A stretch of DNA of 64,000 nucleotides, from the IMG/VR virus record IMGVR_UViG_3300038424_000251, positions 186,001-250,000 of that record; one strand, given 5' to 3'. The position numbers were made by a program, and so were the translations under genes. A model generated the notes under the pieces. That model saw only the letters and a list, made by a program, of their open reading frames with translations. It searched no databases and had not been told where the DNA came from. This DNA comes from a virus. This document shows positions 56,796 through 63,723 of the stretch, piece after piece (within the stretch, counting starts at the first letter, position 1; the number at the start of each line of letters is the position of its first letter).

Positions 56796-56995
56796 AAATT
56801 GGTGGCCAGTCTGGGTCTTCTCCAGTTACCAACGCCTCTTGGTCAATCGTAGTCAAATCCAAGCACTCCCTACGATTTAGTCAGCATCCGCCTTTTACGG
56901 CTCTGGCCATTAAATTGACGGGGTTCCTACTACACGAAGCTTATGGGCCTTCGCCGCCACTCAAACTTTATACTGTTCGGTTACCCCGTTTAAAA
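56796..56995 (-). ncRNA. Structured leader or small RNA, multi-branched
   Basis: About 200 nt with no gene. On the minus strand: helix ACGGGGT/ACCCCGT (56983-56989 with 56918-56924), helix TGGCCAG/CTGGCCA (56903-56909 with 56803-56809), an 8-bp hairpin AATCGTAG/CTACGATT (56870-56877 with 56845-56852), and smaller stems. It lies downstream of gene 56998 on the same transcript and upstream of gene 56649. Could be a riboswitch-like leader or processed RNA. Confidence 0.62.
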
Positions 56996-56997
56996 TC

Positions 56998-57297
56998 TTA
57001 TGACCTGCTTGGCCGCTTTGTTTTAGCAGCTCTTACCACTTCGGACTTTGATGTCCGCCTTGGTGACGTTTCTTTTTCAGTCACCGTTGCTACTGGTGCT
57101 TGAGCAGGTTGCTTTTCCTTCAATTGTATAAGCCGAGCAAGTTCTCGTTGACTTCCACCACGGTTGGTAACAAGAGTAATTTTGTCTGCTCGTGATAGTC
57201 TGTTATATTTGAGTTGCCGAGTTTCGGCTTCTTCCCGTTTCCGAGCCTTGCGAACATCGGCCTTTTTGTGTGAGTAACCTTTTTCTTTTCTTGCCAT
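56998..57297 (-). CDS. Basic coiled-coil protein
   Basis: 99 residues, Lys/Arg/Glu-rich N-terminal helix (ARKEKGYSHKKADVRKARKR) and a Pro/Thr/Lys-rich tail. Possibly nucleic-acid binding. Function unknown. Confidence 0.66.
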   Translation of the reverse strand: MARKEKGYSHKKADVRKARKREEAETRQLKYNRLSRADKITLVTNRGGSQRELARLIQLKEKQPAQAPVATVTEKETSPRRTSKSEVVRAAKTKRPSRS

Positions 57298-57306
57298 AAT
57301 GATGAT

Positions 57307-57334
57307 ATTTTATATCTTTTTATAGAATTGTCAA
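57307..57334 (-). promoter_or_regulatory. Promoter for gene 56998-57297
   Basis: TTGACA, 16-nt spacer with TATAAAA, TAAAAT; ATG 9 nt beyond. Confidence 0.82.
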
Positions 57335-57337
57335 GCG

Positions 57338-57991
57338 TTAGTTGGTTCTATATGAAAATCTGAAAAATTCAATAGGGGGATAACCGGGTCCAATAGGTGC
57401 GTTTACACTTGCAAGTGGAGTATTATTATGATTACTTGCATAAATAGACCATAATGGATTACCAAGATTGGTTGAAGCCCACAATGTCCACGATGTTGCA
57501 TTTGTTGGTATCCACGGTAATGAAATAGTTAAATTAGTTATTGGATAATTTGTCCATGTATATCCTACTGGTATGTAAAATATATTAGTTCTATGTAAAA
57601 CAGGACTATAATTAGTTTGCCAGTAGCCTACTAAATTTGTTGTTATATTAACTCGAAGATTTGGTGTAGATAACAATTGAAAATCTGTTGAATAATGTAT
57701 TGTTGGTGAAAATGAACCTTCAAGTTTATTTATATCATAAGAACTGATTACAAAATAATAAACTGTTTTTGGTAATAAATTAGAAATTGTTTGGTTTGTT
57801 ATACTTGCGTTACTATTAGTGATAACACTTGTATAAATTCCTAAAATAGTACCGTAATAAACTTTATAACCAGCTACAGCTGGATTTACACTTTTGTTCC
57901 ATCCTACGGTAAGAGTAGCACTTTCAGTGGTTGAAGTTAGAACTATTACTAATGATAGAAGAGTTCCTAAAAATTTTGATAAATGTTTCAT
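57338..57991 (-). CDS. Secreted protein with fibronectin type III-like domain
   Basis: 217 residues. Signal peptide (1-24). Residues 25-100 look like an FN3 domain (LTVGWNKSVNPAVAGYKVYYGT...VYYFVISSYDI). The rest contains a TLWASTNLGNPLWSIYASN segment and ends in EFFRFSYRTN, again in the style of Verrucomicrobiota exported proteins. No enzyme motif. May decorate virion or host surface. Confidence 0.75.
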   Translation of the reverse strand: MKHLSKFLGTLLSLVIVLTSTTESATLTVGWNKSVNPAVAGYKVYYGTILGIYTSVITNSNASITNQTISNLLPKTVYYFVISSYDINKLEGSFSPTIHYSTDFQLLSTPNLRVNITTNLVGYWQTNYSPVLHRTNIFYIPVGYTWTNYPITNLTISLPWIPTNATSWTLWASTNLGNPLWSIYASNHNNTPLASVNAPIGPGYPPIEFFRFSYRTN

Positions 57992-58001
57992 GTTGAATGA
58001 T

Positions 58002-58029
58002 ATTTTACACGTTTTTATAAAATTGTCAA
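58002..58029 (-). promoter_or_regulatory. Promoter for gene 57338-57991
   Basis: TTGACA, 16-nt spacer with TATAAAA, TGTAAAAT; ATG 10 nt beyond. Confidence 0.83.
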
Positions 58030-58238
58030 ATGTTTTGAATCACTTCAAATGAAGTTTTTGGAACATCCAATAAAACAGAATCGTTTTCCAGCCAAATGTC
58101 AACGAAACTTCGTCCCTGAGTTTCTTCTATGGAATAAACGTCAATGGTATCATTCGGGTAAAAGGTTTTTTCACCCGGCATATCGTTACCTTCATCATAG
58201 TCAACCGTGGTCAACTTTAAAAATTTCACTTTTTTCAT
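58026..58238 (-). CDS. Unknown small protein
   Basis: 70 residues from ATG 58238. The upstream ATG at 58247 would lie before the predicted RNA start, so the later one is preferred. Acidic, beta-rich (VDYDEGNDMPGEKTFYPNDTIDVY). Function unknown. Confidence 0.66.
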   Translation of the reverse strand: MKKVKFLKLTTVDYDEGNDMPGEKTFYPNDTIDVYSIEETQGRSFVDIWLENDSVLLDVPKTSFEVIQNI

Positions 58239-58248
58239 ATCATCCATA

Positions 58249-58276
58249 ACTATAGAAGGATATGAAAAAAAGTCAA
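58249..58276 (-). promoter_or_regulatory. Promoter for gene 58026-58238
   Basis: TTGACT, 16-nt spacer, T-rich, TATAGT; ATG 58238 is 10 nt beyond. Confidence 0.78.
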
Positions 58277-58291
58277 GCGCTTATTGATGAC

Positions 58292-58468
58292 TTAATTAGG
58301 CTGAAGTTCGTTGAATGGCAACCCTTTAGCTTGTTCCTTGAAATAATCTGGGTTATCTGTAATATTCACGAAAAGTTTCGGGTCAATATTTGATGCGGTT
58401 GCTAACCGTTCACCCGTTTTAGGGTCAATAAGAATTAGCACTTTTGGATTCAATGGTAACGGTGTCAT
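58292..58468 (-). CDS. Unknown small protein
   Basis: 58 residues; PNPKVLILIDPKTGERLATA start looks like a beta-hairpin fold. Own promoter, nearly leaderless. Function unknown. Confidence 0.6.
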   Translation of the reverse strand: MTPLPLNPKVLILIDPKTGERLATASNIDPKLFVNITDNPDYFKEQAKGLPFNELQPN

Positions 58469-58475
58469 ATTTTAT

Positions 58476-58503
58476 ATCTTACTGTGGAATTAGAAAAAGT
58501 CAA
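58476..58503 (-). promoter_or_regulatory. Promoter for gene 58292-58468
   Basis: TTGACT, 16-nt spacer, TAAGAT; ATG 7 nt beyond. Overlaps the end of the tiny gene 58500-58574. Confidence 0.8.
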
Positions 58504-58574
58504 GCCTTTTGACGAAGAATAAGAATTATGACTACAATACCAAATCCAGCTAAAACAACGGTATAAGGTTCCAT
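58500..58574 (-). CDS. Tiny membrane peptide
   Basis: 24 residues, one hydrophobic helix ending RQKA; stop embedded in the next -35. Very short, so tentative, but architecture matches other genes. Confidence 0.42.
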   Translation of the reverse strand: MEPYTVVLAGFGIVVIILILRQKA

Positions 58575-58577
58575 ATT

Positions 58578-58724
58578 TTATGTATCACCGTATGTTAATG
58601 ATTCATCATTGCGTTCACGAAGGAATTCTCGATAAGCAGGTAATTTGTTAAGTTCTTCTAATACTTCTACAGAATCAGGAAGTCGTTCCTCTTCTATGTC
58701 AATTTCTTCTGAATCTGATTTCAT
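58578..58724 (-). CDS. Small acidic protein
   Basis: 48 residues, highly acidic N-terminus (SDSEEIDIEEER). It starts 3 nt after the stop of gene 58728. Function unknown. Confidence 0.55.
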   Translation of the reverse strand: MKSDSEEIDIEEERLPDSVEVLEELNKLPAYREFLRERNDESLTYGDT

Positions 58725-58727
58725 TAT

Positions 58728-58910
58728 TTATTCCAATAAATTAACTTGGTCAGGGTCACAATCAAAACAATCTCCCTTTTGGTCCTCAACTGTGATTAAA
58801 AGGCCATCGTGACGGATTATTTTCACCGTTCCCAAAAACTCATGCCAATCATCTTCGGCTTTTGGAGTAACCATAACTGCTTCACCAACTTCAAAACGAT
58901 TTTTAATCAT
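58728..58910 (-). CDS. SH3/KOW-like small protein
   Basis: 60 residues; FEVGEAVMVTPKAEDDWHEFLGTVKIIRHDG resembles a small KOW/SH3 beta barrel. Leaderless. Function unknown. Confidence 0.66.
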   Translation of the reverse strand: MIKNRFEVGEAVMVTPKAEDDWHEFLGTVKIIRHDGLLITVEDQKGDCFDCDPDQVNLLE

Positions 58911-58916
58911 GGCGTT

Positions 58917-58944
58917 ACGTTATCACGATTCTATAAAATGTCAA
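58917..58944 (-). promoter_or_regulatory. Promoter for leftward gene 58728-58910
   Basis: TTGACA, 16-nt spacer with TATAGAA, TGATAACGT; ATG 6 nt beyond (leaderless). Confidence 0.85.
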
Positions 58945-58956
58945 GCGTTTGGATGC

Positions 58957-58984
58957 TTGACATTTAAAAAATCTATGGTAAATT
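58957..58984 (+). promoter_or_regulatory. Promoter for gene 58991
   Basis: TTGACA, 16-nt spacer, TGGTAAATT; GTG start 6 nt beyond (leaderless GTG). Divergent from the promoter at 58917, 12 nt apart. Confidence 0.85.
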
Positions 58985-58990
58985 GATATT

Positions 58991-59275
58991 GTGAATGTAG
59001 AATTAATGGAACATGAGTTGAATTTACTCAATGGTAAAACCATTGTTATTGTTCGGGATGGATTTGGAACGCAAAGTGATTCATGGGTTGGTCAGTTAAC
59101 GGTATTGCCTGAAAAATATCCTCTTGGTTTTCATTTTCAAAGTACAGATTTTGCAATATATTTCACCGCAGATGATGTTCTTAAACTTGATGACTCAATT
59201 GACAAAATAACTGCAAAAATTATTCGTCTAAAAGGACCAAACGATTATGCCCAAGTCTATCAAATCTCACATTGA
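58991..59275 (+). CDS. Unknown protein
   Basis: 94 residues from GTG, placed by the promoter at +1. Beta/alpha mix. Overlaps the next gene by 29 nt. Function unknown. Confidence 0.68.
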   Translation: MNVELMEHELNLLNGKTIVIVRDGFGTQSDSWVGQLTVLPEKYPLGFHFQSTDFAIYFTADDVLKLDDSIDKITAKIIRLKGPNDYAQVYQISH

Positions 59276-59558
59276 CCGCCATACCCAAGCTGCATCAGTA
59301 GTAGCTTCTCACAGTTATTTTGTCATTGCTGAGATTTCTAGTAATGAGAACCCCGGTTTACTGGTGGGAACAGAAGTAAGGAAATATAAAGACCCCGAAG
59401 CCGCTCCCAGTCGATTTTGGAATGGATTATATTGGACATCTTTTGTTCTTTGCCCGAATGGTGAAATACGAAAAGTTTGTTGTGATGTTCTGAAACCAAG
59501 GAATACTGATACATACTTTAAACGTCAACAAAAGATTTTTCCTCAAATCGCCGCTTGA
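59247..59558 (+). CDS. Unknown protein, related to 61397
   Basis: 103 residues. The block RFWNGLYWTSFVLCPNGEIRKVCCDVLK resembles YARWFCNVVTPICPNGEMGDVYVAEIK of the 61397 product. The stop TGA is inside the next -35. Function unknown. Confidence 0.68.
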   Translation: MPKSIKSHIDRHTQAASVVASHSYFVIAEISSNENPGLLVGTEVRKYKDPEAAPSRFWNGLYWTSFVLCPNGEIRKVCCDVLKPRNTDTYFKRQQKIFPQIAA

Positions 59559-59582
59559 CATTTTCTAAAAGTTTCGTATATT
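59555..59582 (+). promoter_or_regulatory. Promoter for gene 59592
   Basis: TTGACA, 16-nt spacer, TATATT; ATG 9 nt beyond. Confidence 0.8.
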
Positions 59583-59591
59583 TAAGCCATT

Positions 59592-59819
59592 ATGAACAAT
59601 ATGGCATTGGAACGAGCCCAGAAATGGTTTACGGAACTTGAAGTCCGAACCGAAGCTCGCCAGAATTGTCTTTTGGTCAATCGTGACGATATCGATAAAC
59701 TATTCGGTATTGGTGTTATTTATGATACTGTTTTGGTGGAACTTAAAACTGGGTTGAATTACAGTCGTTACTATTGGACAAAGAAAGACCGTGAATGGCT
59801 TTATCTTGAAACACTTTAA
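59592..59819 (+). CDS. Unknown small protein
   Basis: 75 residues; helical start, beta end rich in Tyr/Trp. Function unknown. Confidence 0.66.
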   Translation: MNNMALERAQKWFTELEVRTEARQNCLLVNRDDIDKLFGIGVIYDTVLVELKTGLNYSRYYWTKKDREWLYLETL

Positions 59820-59823
59820 TTTT

Positions 59824-59946
59824 GTGAAAATGGTATTAAAGAAACCTACAAGACCATTCAGAGTAGTATTGAAGTATTGGTTTCCAAGAAGACTTACACT
59901 AGCTTGTAATCCAAGAATTCATGCTTGGCTTTGGTGGAATTTTTAA
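59824..59946 (+). CDS. Small basic protein
   Basis: 40 residues from GTG 59824, Arg/Lys/Trp-rich. Just downstream of 59592; tentative. Confidence 0.42.
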   Translation: MKMVLKKPTRPFRVVLKYWFPRRLTLACNPRIHAWLWWNF

Positions 59947-59954
59947 CTCCATTA

Positions 59955-59986
59955 ACCCTATAGTGGGCGGGATAGTACCCCCAGCG
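59955..59986. repeat. Palindromic element (TAGTA family)
   Basis: CCCTATAGTG then GGGCGGGATAGTACCCCC and CAGCG, closely matching 40513-40543. Confidence 0.6.
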
Positions 59987-60055
59987 GAAAATAAAATTAA
60001 GGACCCCCCGCGCTATTTTTCTGCGTTTTGGTGCCGCAAAAGATATTTATGGGGT

Positions 60056-60604
60056 ATGAGGAAAGAGTTAAAAGAAAAACTGAAACAAGACTCAAAACGG
60101 TATAAACACTACAAACAGAAGCGTAAAGAAGCATATAAACGAAAAATAAAAAGAATTAGGAATGACCCTATTCGTTATGAAAAATTAAGAAAAAAATGGA
60201 AGCGCTACTATGAAAAAATTACAGTAATATCAAGAGAAAAGAAAATGGAGAGGCGCAGTAAATCTCCCTATTGGCAAAAGAAGATGGGTTATCAAAGATA
60301 TAAATGTCATACATTTCAACTAATGGCTAGACATACTAACCGATTATGTAAGATTGGTAAGATAACTGCTTTAGACTTATGGAGCCTCGCAAAAAAACAG
60401 GGACTGCGCTGCCCAATTTCTGGAGAAAAATTAACCATTGAAAACATTTCGGTTGACCACATTATACCACGAAGCAAGGGCGGCACCAATATATTAGAAA
60501 ATCTAAGATTGGTGACAAGAGCCGTTAATACAGCAAAACACACTATGTCCGATGCTGAATTTTTCTCATTCTGTCAAAATATAGTCAATCATCATATCGC
60601 ATAA
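60056..60604 (+). CDS. HNH endonuclease (homing type), paralogue of 41250
   Basis: 182 residues from ATG 60056. Highly basic N-terminal half (many Lys/Arg/Tyr), then LRCPISGEKL, SVDHIIPRSKGGTN and NLRLVTRAVNTAKHTMS, as in the protein at 41250-41702. Probably a mobile freestanding homing nuclease. No promoter of the family lies directly upstream. Confidence 0.82.
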   Translation: MRKELKEKLKQDSKRYKHYKQKRKEAYKRKIKRIRNDPIRYEKLRKKWKRYYEKITVISREKKMERRSKSPYWQKKMGYQRYKCHTFQLMARHTNRLCKIGKITALDLWSLAKKQGLRCPISGEKLTIENISVDHIIPRSKGGTNILENLRLVTRAVNTAKHTMSDAEFFSFCQNIVNHHIA

Positions 60605-60644
60605 TATCACCTATTTTTGAGCACACTACTTTACGCTTACCACG

Positions 60645-60673
60645 AATTTAACATAAAATTCAATTATTGTCAA
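60645..60673 (-). promoter_or_regulatory. Leftward promoter antisense to the HNH gene
   Basis: TTGACA, 17-nt spacer, TAAATT on the minus strand. It points into the HNH gene from its 3' side and has no leftward gene to express. Confidence 0.62.
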
Positions 60674-60780
60674 GCGTGACCATTAACGTTAAAGGAATCA
60701 TCGCAGGCTCCGGTCCCCTACCCTTCGCTTTCTTCGCTAGTCTGGCTTTCGGTGTCGCCGCCAACCCATTCCCAATTTCT
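60674..60780 (-). ncRNA. sRNA-b, member of four-copy small RNA family
   Basis: About 105 nt between two leftward promoters. Contains the family core; 60691-60721 is identical to 44327-44357. Confidence 0.74.
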
Positions 60781-60786
60781 GAAAAC

Positions 60787-60814
60787 ATTTTACCATTGTT
60801 TTAAGAAATGTCAA
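60787..60814 (-). promoter_or_regulatory. Promoter for sRNA-b
   Basis: TTGACA, 16-nt spacer, TGGTAAAAT on the minus strand, near-identical to those of sRNA-c and sRNA-d. Confidence 0.84.
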
Positions 60815-60829
60815 GCGCCACCGCAACGC

Positions 60830-60857
60830 TTGACTTTCTAAAAGAAATTGATAAAGT
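60830..60857 (+). promoter_or_regulatory. Promoter for gene 60869
   Basis: TTGACT, 16-nt spacer, TGATAAAGT; ATG 11 nt beyond with ACAAT before it. Confidence 0.82.
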
Positions 60858-60868
60858 GGTATCACAAT

Positions 60869-61366
60869 ATGAGCAACATTTCAACAAGTTATCTGGATGT
60901 CGCATTGGACCCGAAAAAGTCTCACGCGACAATTGACGGAGTAATCAAATTAATTGAATTGTCTAAAATTGAATTTGATACTATTGTTTTTCGGGGAATG
61001 TCGGGTGCTCTTATGGCTCCGATAGTTGCTCATCAACTTGAAAAATTTGTCACCATTTGCAGAAAACCTTCTGATGATTCTCACGCCGGTTGCGGCCGTC
61101 TCGAAGGCCATGTTGGAATGAAAAAATATATCATTTTTGATGATTTTATTTCTTCCGGCAAAACGATTCAATCAATACTGGATACTATTAAAGACCATTA
61201 TGAATTTGAGAATGAAACCGAACCAAACTGTGTTGGTATATTTCTTTACAGGTCGGAACGGTCTATGCCTTTTTCTGGCAAAAATAATAGAGACGATATA
61301 CCTGTTTTTTCACATACCCTTGGCATGGGAAATAAACCAATATTCACTGGCGTTAAAGAGGCTTGA
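60869..61366 (+). CDS. Phosphoribosyltransferase-like protein
   Basis: 165 residues from ATG 60869. YIIFDDFISSGKTIQSI near 87-103 is the PRPP-binding motif of type I phosphoribosyltransferases, and VFRGMSGALMAPIVA near 40 matches the N-terminal strand-helix. Possible nucleotide salvage or a regulatory PRTase. The stop is inside the next -35. Confidence 0.78.
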   Translation: MSNISTSYLDVALDPKKSHATIDGVIKLIELSKIEFDTIVFRGMSGALMAPIVAHQLEKFVTICRKPSDDSHAGCGRLEGHVGMKKYIIFDDFISSGKTIQSILDTIKDHYEFENETEPNCVGIFLYRSERSMPFSGKNNRDDIPVFSHTLGMGNKPIFTGVKEA

Positions 61367-61390
61367 CAGTTTCAACTTTTTTGGTAAATT
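61363..61390 (+). promoter_or_regulatory. Promoter for gene 61397
   Basis: TTGACA, 16-nt spacer, TGGTAAATT; ATG 6 nt beyond (leaderless). Confidence 0.85.
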
Positions 61391-61396
61391 ATTGTT

Positions 61397-61621
61397 ATGA
61401 AAAATCTTTGTGGTAAGACGCGACCAAAGGACAAACCTTACGAAGTATGGCGTTCATTTGATGGAACATGGACGTGGAATGTTCTGAAAAAATGGCAGGC
61501 AGACGATAACAAACCTTATGCACGGTGGTTTTGTAATGTTGTCACTCCCATTTGTCCCAATGGTGAAATGGGCGACGTTTATGTTGCTGAAATCAAAGCC
61601 AATGCCGTGAAAGTGGCTTGA
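61397..61621 (+). CDS. Conserved small protein (YARWFC motif)
   Basis: 74 residues; PYEVWRSFDGTWTWNVLKKWQ and YARWFCNVVTP form a pattern I have seen in small phage/bacterial proteins of unknown function. Related to the 59247 product. Stop within the next -35. Confidence 0.7.
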   Translation: MKNLCGKTRPKDKPYEVWRSFDGTWTWNVLKKWQADDNKPYARWFCNVVTPICPNGEMGDVYVAEIKANAVKVA

Positions 61622-61645
61622 CATTTTATAAACATTGTATAAACT
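61618..61645 (+). promoter_or_regulatory. Promoter for gene 61657
   Basis: TTGACA, 16-nt spacer with TATAAAC, TAAACT; ATG 11 nt beyond. Confidence 0.83.
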
Positions 61646-61656
61646 TCAATCACAAT

Positions 61657-61863
61657 ATGAAAACACACTTTAAGCTTCCGATAACGAAAATGTGTATTGT
61701 TGTGTGGTATCGCAACAATGTAAAACACGAGCAACTGATTGCTACTCCTGCTAACAATGACCGGCTTGTGAATACTATGCTAATGGACCACAAGGTTGGT
61801 TATTCCGAAATTCGTGCTGTTAAACCCGTTGAAGCACAAGGTTTAATTGGTCAACGTTTCTAA
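61657..61863 (+). CDS. Unknown small protein
   Basis: 68 residues, mixed fold, basic N-terminus. Function unknown. Confidence 0.65.
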   Translation: MKTHFKLPITKMCIVVWYRNNVKHEQLIATPANNDRLVNTMLMDHKVGYSEIRAVKPVEAQGLIGQRF

Positions 61864-61877
61864 TAACAATTAACGTT

Positions 61878-62033
61878 ATGAAAATTGAAATTCCTGACAA
61901 ATTGATTGAACGCATTCAACGTCAAGTTGGAATCAGTGGTTACGATGAACCTACTACGGAAAAAGAATTAACAGATTTTATTGTTTCTTCCGTGGAAGAA
62001 AATTTGACAAGGGATTTTGGCCGTGATGAGTGA
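61878..62033 (+). CDS. Unknown small acidic protein
   Basis: 51 residues, helical, acidic C-terminus. 14 nt after the previous stop. Function unknown. Confidence 0.55.
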   Translation: MKIEIPDKLIERIQRQVGISGYDEPTTEKELTDFIVSSVEENLTRDFGRDE

Positions 62034-62036
62034 AGC

Positions 62037-62064
62037 TTGACATTTCTCAAAACAAATGTAAACT
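62037..62064 (+). promoter_or_regulatory. Promoter for gene 62076
   Basis: TTGACA, 16-nt spacer, TGTAAACT; ATG 11 nt beyond. Confidence 0.83.
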
Positions 62065-62075
62065 GATTTTACAAT

Positions 62076-62327
62076 ATGAAAAAAGTTTACGTTGTAGCAT
62101 GGGAAAGCAGGGACGGTAACGGGGTTGAATGGTATCATACACCCGAAGCTGCTGACAAAGCTTTTCACGAAGAAAAGAAAAATTGTGAAATTTTCCGCAG
62201 TCGTAATTGGGCAGCTTATCGTTTTGATTTTCCAACAATAATGTCATGTCGCCGGATGATTTCCCATGATGTTGAATGTAACTATCTTAACCATTTGATG
62301 TTACCGACAACGATTAAATACCCCTAA
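62076..62327 (+). CDS. Unknown small protein
   Basis: 83 residues; KKVYVVAWESRDGNGVEWYHT is a compact strand-turn block followed by an amphipathic helix. Function unknown. Confidence 0.68.
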   Translation: MKKVYVVAWESRDGNGVEWYHTPEAADKAFHEEKKNCEIFRSRNWAAYRFDFPTIMSCRRMISHDVECNYLNHLMLPTTIKYP

Positions 62328-62333
62328 CAAAGC

Positions 62334-62361
62334 TTGACATTTGTTAAAACAATTGTATCAT
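62334..62361 (+). promoter_or_regulatory. Promoter for gene 62373
   Basis: TTGACA, 16-nt spacer, TGTATCAT; ATG 11 nt beyond. Confidence 0.82.
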
Positions 62362-62372
62362 GTCATCACAAT

Positions 62373-62810
62373 ATGACAAACACAATTGAATTAAACAAAA
62401 ATTTCTTCTTCGGTGGTAACGCAACTTTCACTGTTGAATCAGACGTGACTCACGCGTGGCGAACGTATAAAATTCGCCGCTTCAAGAAAACCGAACGGTT
62501 TCATAATCCTTCTTATGGTGTCTTTTTGTTGGCCGGTCCTGACAACGAAAATAGTTACGCGTATATCGGAATGGTTGACAAGGCCACCGGTTTCTTCCGC
62601 CTGACATCCAAAAGCAAACGAAATGAAAATTCCTCCGATGTCATTATCTTTAAGTGGGTTATGCAAGGTGTATTTAACGGAATGACGTTAAAAAATGGAA
62701 CGATTCACCATGAAGGGAAATGTGGCTGCTGTGGCCGCACTCTAACAGTCCCGGAATCAATTCGCCGTGGTATCGGACCAGAATGTTGGTCAAGGATTTA
62801 CGGGGCTTGA
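62373..62810 (+). CDS. DUF6011-like zinc protein
   Basis: 145 residues from ATG 62373. The end CGCCGRTLTVPESIRRGIGPECW matches DUF6011-type C-terminal zinc motifs of phage proteins. The first 110 residues are beta-rich. Stop in the next -35. Function unknown. Confidence 0.76.
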   Translation: MTNTIELNKNFFFGGNATFTVESDVTHAWRTYKIRRFKKTERFHNPSYGVFLLAGPDNENSYAYIGMVDKATGFFRLTSKSKRNENSSDVIIFKWVMQGVFNGMTLKNGTIHHEGKCGCCGRTLTVPESIRRGIGPECWSRIYGA

Positions 62811-62834
62811 CAGAAACAATTTTTTTGGTAAATT
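62807..62834 (+). promoter_or_regulatory. Promoter for gene 62851
   Basis: TTGACA, 16-nt spacer, TGGTAAATT; ATG 16 nt beyond. Confidence 0.82.
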
Positions 62835-62850
62835 GATATTAAATAAAATT

Positions 62851-63249
62851 ATGGGTAAAATCATTGTTACAAATCCGTTTAATCAAATTGACGAAATGTT
62901 TAAGGATTATGTTCGCCCAGCGGAATATAATCAGCCGTTTGATTACTTAATGGCTGTTTGTGGTCGTATTGATTCACCCGGTCCACGGGATGAACGGTGG
63001 GAATACATTCGTGACGCAGGAATGGGATTGATTGAAAGAGTGTTGAAACGTCAACCGATTGGTGCAGGACCACATTATTTTGTTTTTCCTGACCGTTGGA
63101 TGGTACCCGGAGAAGCAATGGAGTTTGAATGTGCATTGCAGGAAAATCCCGACGCGAAAAAGTTCAAACGTGTTTATGTTGTGACGCATCAACCTTATCT
63201 TGTTAGTGGATGTTTACGAGAACAATGTCGAATTGTTCGGAAGGCTTGA
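62851..63249 (+). CDS. Unknown protein
   Basis: 132 residues from ATG 62851, mixed alpha/beta, several conserved-looking Gly/Trp/His. The stop TGA is inside the next -35. Function unknown. Confidence 0.7.
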   Translation: MGKIIVTNPFNQIDEMFKDYVRPAEYNQPFDYLMAVCGRIDSPGPRDERWEYIRDAGMGLIERVLKRQPIGAGPHYFVFPDRWMVPGEAMEFECALQENPDAKKFKRVYVVTHQPYLVSGCLREQCRIVRKA

Positions 63250-63273
63250 CATTTCTAAAAAGAAATATAAACT
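63246..63273 (+). promoter_or_regulatory. Promoter for gene 63285
   Basis: TTGACA, 16-nt spacer, TAAACT; ATG 11 nt beyond. Confidence 0.82.
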
Positions 63274-63284
63274 ACCATCACAAT

Positions 63285-63593
63285 ATGATTAACGTCACTC
63301 TTGAAACGCCCGAATTCAAATCATGGATGCAGGGCATCATCGATAAAAACAGGGCCTACATGGCCGCAAGTTTTCCATCATTGGATGTGCCCACAATAAC
63401 GGCTACCGAAGGCAGTCGATATATTCGTGTCATGCGAGACAATTCCGCTCATGCTTTCATTGACCGCACCAACGGCGACGTGCTTAAACCGGCATCATGG
63501 AAAGCACCCGCCAAACACGCAAGAGGCAACATTTTTGATACTTTTAACGGATTGGGCAGCATGGGACCTTATGGACCGGCGTATCTTCGTTGA
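63285..63593 (+). CDS. Conserved phage-type protein (KPASWKAPAKHARGN motif)
   Basis: 102 residues from ATG 63285. RYIRVMRDNSAHAFIDRTNGDVLKPASW is a block I recognise from small phage proteins of unknown function. GC-richer than neighbours. No further terminator. Confidence 0.74.
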   Translation: MINVTLETPEFKSWMQGIIDKNRAYMAASFPSLDVPTITATEGSRYIRVMRDNSAHAFIDRTNGDVLKPASWKAPAKHARGNIFDTFNGLGSMGPYGPAYLR

Positions 63594-63604
63594 AAGACGA
63601 AGGC

Positions 63605-63632
63605 TTGACATTTCTTAAAACAATGGTAAAAT
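63605..63632 (+). promoter_or_regulatory. Promoter for sRNA-d
   Basis: TTGACA, 16-nt spacer, TGGTAAAAT; RNA start near 63639. Confidence 0.85.
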
Positions 63633-63638
63633 TTTCTT

Positions 63639-63720
63639 ACAATAAAGTTTGAGGCCGACTGAAAAGCGCCAAGAGTAAGGGACCAGAGAGTGCGTTGATT
63701 ACTTTATCGTTAAAAAGTGA
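63639..63720 (+). ncRNA. sRNA-d, member of four-copy small RNA family
   Basis: About 80 nt between two promoters. Shares with sRNA-a, -b and -c a core of the form GAGTAAGGGACCAGAG...GATTACTTTATCGTTAAAAA and has no ORF. Confidence 0.74.
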
Positions 63721-63723
63721 CGC

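Noticed and set aside
44258-63720. sRNA family as CRISPR repeats
   Set aside because: The copies are 3-16 kb apart, each with its own promoter; there are no spacers or cas genes. A decoy-RNA role remains possible but unsupported.
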